From Haloferax sp. Q22 (GTDB taxonomy: Archaea > Halobacteriota > Halobacteria > Halobacteriales > Haloferacaceae), in contig NZ_LOEP01000056.1 in NCBI RefSeq assembly GCF_001482285.1, positions 1-64,000 of the forward strand: a stretch of 64,000 nt of DNA. Direction: 5' to 3'. A program made the translations under genes and the position numbers. The notes beneath the pieces are model-generated. The model ran no database searches, had not been told where the DNA came from, and worked only from the letters and a program-made list of their open reading frames with translations. This document shows positions 61,599 to 64,000 of this stretch, in pieces (position 1 is the stretch's first letter; every line of letters begins with the position of its first letter).

Positions 61599-61712
61599 AT
61601 GATTCCGTTAGAATCCGCCGGACAGGTGCTGCCGACCTCGGAGACGGCCGCGACCGTGCTTCTCGTGGGTATCCTCATGACCGCTGGGTGGCTCTGGTAC
61701 CTCCAGCGCTGA
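61599..61712 (+). CDS. 37-residue single-pass membrane protein
   Basis: Starts MIPLESAGQVLPTSETAATVLLVGILMTAGWLWYLQR, an N-out-like short segment and one helix with WLWYLQR end. A TTTAACAAG element about 30 bases upstream fits a leaderless start. The function is unknown. It is convergent with the CinA-type gene. Confidence 0.65.
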   Translation: MIPLESAGQVLPTSETAATVLLVGILMTAGWLWYLQR

Positions 61713-61730
61713 CCCGTCGGCCGACCGACC

Positions 61731-62423
61731 CTATTCTTCGTACGACTCGACTCGCGCTTCGAGCCACGCGGCCGCCGATTCGACGGTCTCCTCGTCGGCT
61801 CCGGCGAGTTTGATTCTGACGTGGTCGCCGGGGTAGCTCCCGACGGTCACGTCGAACTCTGATTGGACGGCCTCGAACCGCTCGATGAGCGAACTTTCCG
61901 GCTCCGACGTGTGGACGAACCGAACGTGAGTCCGCTCGCCGGCGAACTCGTCGGCGACGCGGGCGAACATGGCTTTCATCTCGCCGGGGACGCCGGGGAG
62001 CACGTACACCGAACCGACGACCGCGCCGGGCGCGACGCCCTCGTCGTTCGGGAGCATTCGCGACCCGGCGGGGAGGTCGGTCGTCCCCTCCACGAGGTCC
62101 GCCGCGGAGTAGCCGCCGTTCGTCTCCAGCCACTCCTCGGCATCGGGGTTCCGCTCCAAAGGGCGTCCGAACGCGGCCGCAACGGCCTCCATCGTCACGT
62201 CGTCGTGGGTCGGCCCCAGCCCGCCGGTGACGACGACGGCGTCGTACTCGGCGTGGTACTCGTTTACCACGCGGGCGATGTCGGCGACGCGGTCGGGGAC
62301 CGTCGTCACGCGCTCGACGGAGACGCCCCGCTCTGTCAGTTCCGCGCACAACCACGCGGCGTTCGTGTTGACGGTGTCGCCGGCGAGGAGTTCGTCCCCG
62401 ACGGTGACCACGGCGACTTGCAT
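61731..62423 (-). CDS. CinA N-terminal/molybdopterin-binding domain protein
   Basis: Encodes 230 residues from MQVAVVTVGDELLAGDTVNTNAAWLCAELTERG, the competence-damage (MoaB-like) domain. VVVTGGLGPTHDDVTMEAVAAAFGR carries the ligand-binding GGLGPTHDD loop, and YVLPGVPGEMKAMF is also conserved. Stand-alone archaeal versions lack the deamidase half found in bacterial CinA. Proposed activities in the family include ADP-ribose pyrophosphatase. An ATG at 62462 is in frame but less likely. Confidence 0.92.
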   Translation of the reverse strand: MQVAVVTVGDELLAGDTVNTNAAWLCAELTERGVSVERVTTVPDRVADIARVVNEYHAEYDAVVVTGGLGPTHDDVTMEAVAAAFGRPLERNPDAEEWLETNGGYSAADLVEGTTDLPAGSRMLPNDEGVAPGAVVGSVYVLPGVPGEMKAMFARVADEFAGERTHVRFVHTSEPESSLIERFEAVQSEFDVTVGSYPGDHVRIKLAGADEETVESAAAWLEARVESYEE

Positions 62424-62511
62424 ACCCCGAGGTAGCGGGCTGCGAGGCAAAAAAGCGTTCACACCGGCGAGCTGAGTCGGCCGACCGACGCCGCGGTTTG
62501 CCGGGCGTTCG

Positions 62512-63267
62512 TCAGCGGTCGTCGTCTTCGACGTCCAAGCCGAGTTCCTGTCGGCGGTCGCGGAGCGCCTGAATCTGCCGGCGGTAGTAGAGTATCCCCG
62601 CGCCGCCGACGAGCACCGAGACGGCGGCGACCGCCGCGAAGATGCCGAGATCGCGCTGGAGGTAGAACTGCACGACGACGTTCCCGTCGGTCACCTCGGG
62701 CCACCGGATGTGGACCCGGTCATCGATGACCTCGGTCTCGTAACCGGACGGTCGAACCGCCCCGAATATCGGGAAGTCGACGCGGCGGTCGGCAGGCAGG
62801 ACGACCTCGTAGCTCCCCTCGACGAAGACGGGAAGCGAGAACCGCTTCGGCGAGGACGACGAACTGAACGCGATTTTGCCGGCGCTCCCGGCGTCAGCGG
62901 GGAGCGAGACGTTCGTGATGCGGTCGTTTTGGGTCACGTCGCCGCCGCGGGCCTTCAGTTCAGTCCCGTTGATGACGCTCCCGTTCTCGTAGCGGTAGCG
63001 GACCGCCTCGACCGGAAGCGGCGTCCGACTGCCGAAGCCGTCGAAGCGGTAGAGCTCGACCGAGGAGTCGTTCATCTCGTAGACCGCGCGGAACCGGCCG
63101 TTGTCCTGAACGGTGATGTGCGCGTCGGTCTCCGCGGACCACGCGTACTCGCCGTCGGGCGCGGCGTCGAGCCGGTCGTTCGAGACGCTAGAGGTGCCGC
63201 CGAGACAGCCGGCGGTCACGAGGAGGAGGGCAAGCGCGGCGATACCGACGAGGAGTCGCCTGTTCAT
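62512..63267 (-). CDS. DUF5803-type lipoprotein with C-terminal helix
   Basis: Encodes 251 residues. The signal MNRRLLVGIAALALLLVTAGC has a lipobox. A beta-rich extracellular region (about 25-205) with sequons NDSS, NGS and NVS leads to a hydrophobic helix (GIFAAVAAVSVLVGGAGILYY) and a charged cytoplasmic end (RRQIQALRDRRQELGLDVED). Haloarchaeal proteins of this layout are labelled DUF5803. The function is unknown. It lies 4 bases from the DUF2110 gene and is co-transcribed with it. Confidence 0.85.
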   Translation of the reverse strand: MNRRLLVGIAALALLLVTAGCLGGTSSVSNDRLDAAPDGEYAWSAETDAHITVQDNGRFRAVYEMNDSSVELYRFDGFGSRTPLPVEAVRYRYENGSVINGTELKARGGDVTQNDRITNVSLPADAGSAGKIAFSSSSSPKRFSLPVFVEGSYEVVLPADRRVDFPIFGAVRPSGYETEVIDDRVHIRWPEVTDGNVVVQFYLQRDLGIFAAVAAVSVLVGGAGILYYRRQIQALRDRRQELGLDVEDDDR

Positions 63268-63271
63268 CGTC

Positions 63272-63949
63272 TTACTGGCCGATAACGCACTTCAGTTCGG
63301 CCGGCAGGTACGAGCCGATGCTGGCGAGGAGGCCTGGCGGGTCGGTCTCGTCCCGGCAGACGATGCTCTGTTCGAGGAGGCCGAGGCGCTCGACTGTCAC
63401 GATATCTTTCGCGTGACCGGCGCGGTTGACCGTCGCGCGGACCTCGCCGCGGGTCGCGCTGTTGACGTTGACGCGACCGCTGCCGCGGGTCCAGTCGTAG
63501 AGGCGGTCGACCTGCTCGTCGGCCAGCCGTGAGGGCTCATCGTCGCCGCCGTAGACGAACGTCAGGGGCATGTGCTGGACGAGGCCGAAGCGGTCGCGAA
63601 TCTGGGTCGCGGAGCCGCGGCCGAGGCCGAGTTCCTCGGTCGGGATGCGCACTTCGATGCCGGCGTCGAGGACGAAGCCGTCGTCGTCCCAGTGTTCGAG
63701 CGTGCCGACGTAGGTCTCACCGGCCGAGAGGTGCGGCGTGACTTCGCCCCACTCCTCGCGGAGGACGTTGCGCGCGACCGTCTCGTCGTCGCCGGAGACC
63801 GTTACGGAGATGAAATCGTCGTCGCGGACGCCGATGTCGTACTCCACGTCGAGGTCGCCGATGTCGTTGGCGACGAGCGAGGTGAGACTGTCGAGCGCGC
63901 GGTCGCGGGCGTCGCCGTCGATGTAGCACTTCGTTGCGAGAACGACCAT
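63272..63949 (-). CDS. DUF2110 family protein
   Basis: Encodes 225 residues: MVVLATKCYIDGDARDRALDSLTSLVANDIGDLDVEYDIGV, a KH-like or S1-like centre (SAGETYVGTLEHWDDDGFVLDAGIEVRIPTEELGLG) and an end LLASIGSYLPAELKCVIGQ. The DUF2110 family is nearly always next to transcription factor E in haloarchaea. The overlapping arrangement with the preceding gene (its stop is at 63950-63952) supports that context. Role in transcription or RNA is inferred. Confidence 0.85.
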   Translation of the reverse strand: MVVLATKCYIDGDARDRALDSLTSLVANDIGDLDVEYDIGVRDDDFISVTVSGDDETVARNVLREEWGEVTPHLSAGETYVGTLEHWDDDGFVLDAGIEVRIPTEELGLGRGSATQIRDRFGLVQHMPLTFVYGGDDEPSRLADEQVDRLYDWTRGSGRVNVNSATRGEVRATVNRAGHAKDIVTVERLGLLEQSIVCRDETDPPGLLASIGSYLPAELKCVIGQ

Positions 63950-64000
63950 TCAGTTGGTCCCCGTCACTTCGACGTTGAGCTCGTCTCGAAGCTCTTCGAT
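63950..64000 (-). CDS. tfe: C-terminal end of a gene, probably transcription factor E (partial)
   Basis: The last 16 codons read IEELRDELNVEVTGTN then TGA. The 5' part is beyond the window. The charged helix and the position directly upstream of a DUF2110 gene suggest the alpha subunit of transcription initiation factor E. The stop and the next ATG are adjacent, so the genes are coupled. The identity rests on synteny only. Confidence 0.55.
   Translation of the reverse strand: MEELRDELNVEVTGTN

Overview
The window looks like chromosomal DNA of a halophilic archaeon, most likely Haloferax or a close relative. Supporting signs are the very high GC with G/C-biased third codon positions, strongly acidic proteins, many twin-arginine lipoproteins, short or absent 5' leaders behind TATA boxes, and a complete euryarchaeal archaellum and chemotaxis locus. 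One short AT-richer gene at the left edge stands out from this background. I see no rRNA, CRISPR array, insertion sequence or complete tRNA.

Left part (1-18.2 kb): housekeeping and accessory genes. A divergent trio of Tat lipoproteins (DyP-like protein, SCO protein, P19-like metal-binding protein) may handle copper or iron. Then come an MFS carrier, a membrane protein with a fresh 63-bp internal duplication, an aldo/keto reductase, a bactofilin-like exported membrane protein, an acyl-CoA synthetase, a creatininase-family amidohydrolase, a [4Fe-4S] photolyase, a cold-shock protein, an AhpD-like protein, a membrane hydrolase, an MscS channel, a 45-residue membrane protein, a halocyanin gene remnant, a uracil/xanthine permease and another MFS carrier.

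Motility block (18.2-43.0 kb): cheW faces cheB-cheA-cheR-cheF1. On the opposite strand arlCE-F-G-H-I-J-cheF2 forms one tightly overlapping operon ending at a T8 tract. A KaiC-like ATPase (cirA-like) is divergent from it. Two tandem archaellin genes follow, with a winged-helix gene just upstream of them. Next come cheY-cheC-cheD, two free-standing ArlD/E-domain proteins, an actin-fold ATPase and a seven-TM/PAS sensor kinase. Chemoreceptor signals should pass through CheW/CheA to CheY, with CheB/CheR/CheC/CheD adapting the receptors and CheF linking CheY to the ArlCDE switch.

Right part (43.0-64.0 kb): acyl-CoA dehydrogenase, UspA, a RIO-like kinase and a halocyanin, then a complete liv-type ABC operon whose substrate-binding protein gene is broken by two separate lesions. 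A proline catabolism cluster follows (proline dehydrogenase, HTH regulator, P5C dehydrogenase), then small conserved haloarchaeal proteins, an AbrB-PhoU regulator, a CMD protein, an ATP-NAD kinase family protein, a CinA-type protein, DUF5803 and DUF2110 proteins, and the last codons of what is probably transcription factor E.

The least explained signals are a cluster of hairpins with its own TATA box and terminator at 55.26-55.50 kb (candidate small RNA), a tRNA-3'-end-like structured segment at 57.9 kb, the actin-fold gene inside the motility locus, and the doubly damaged livK.
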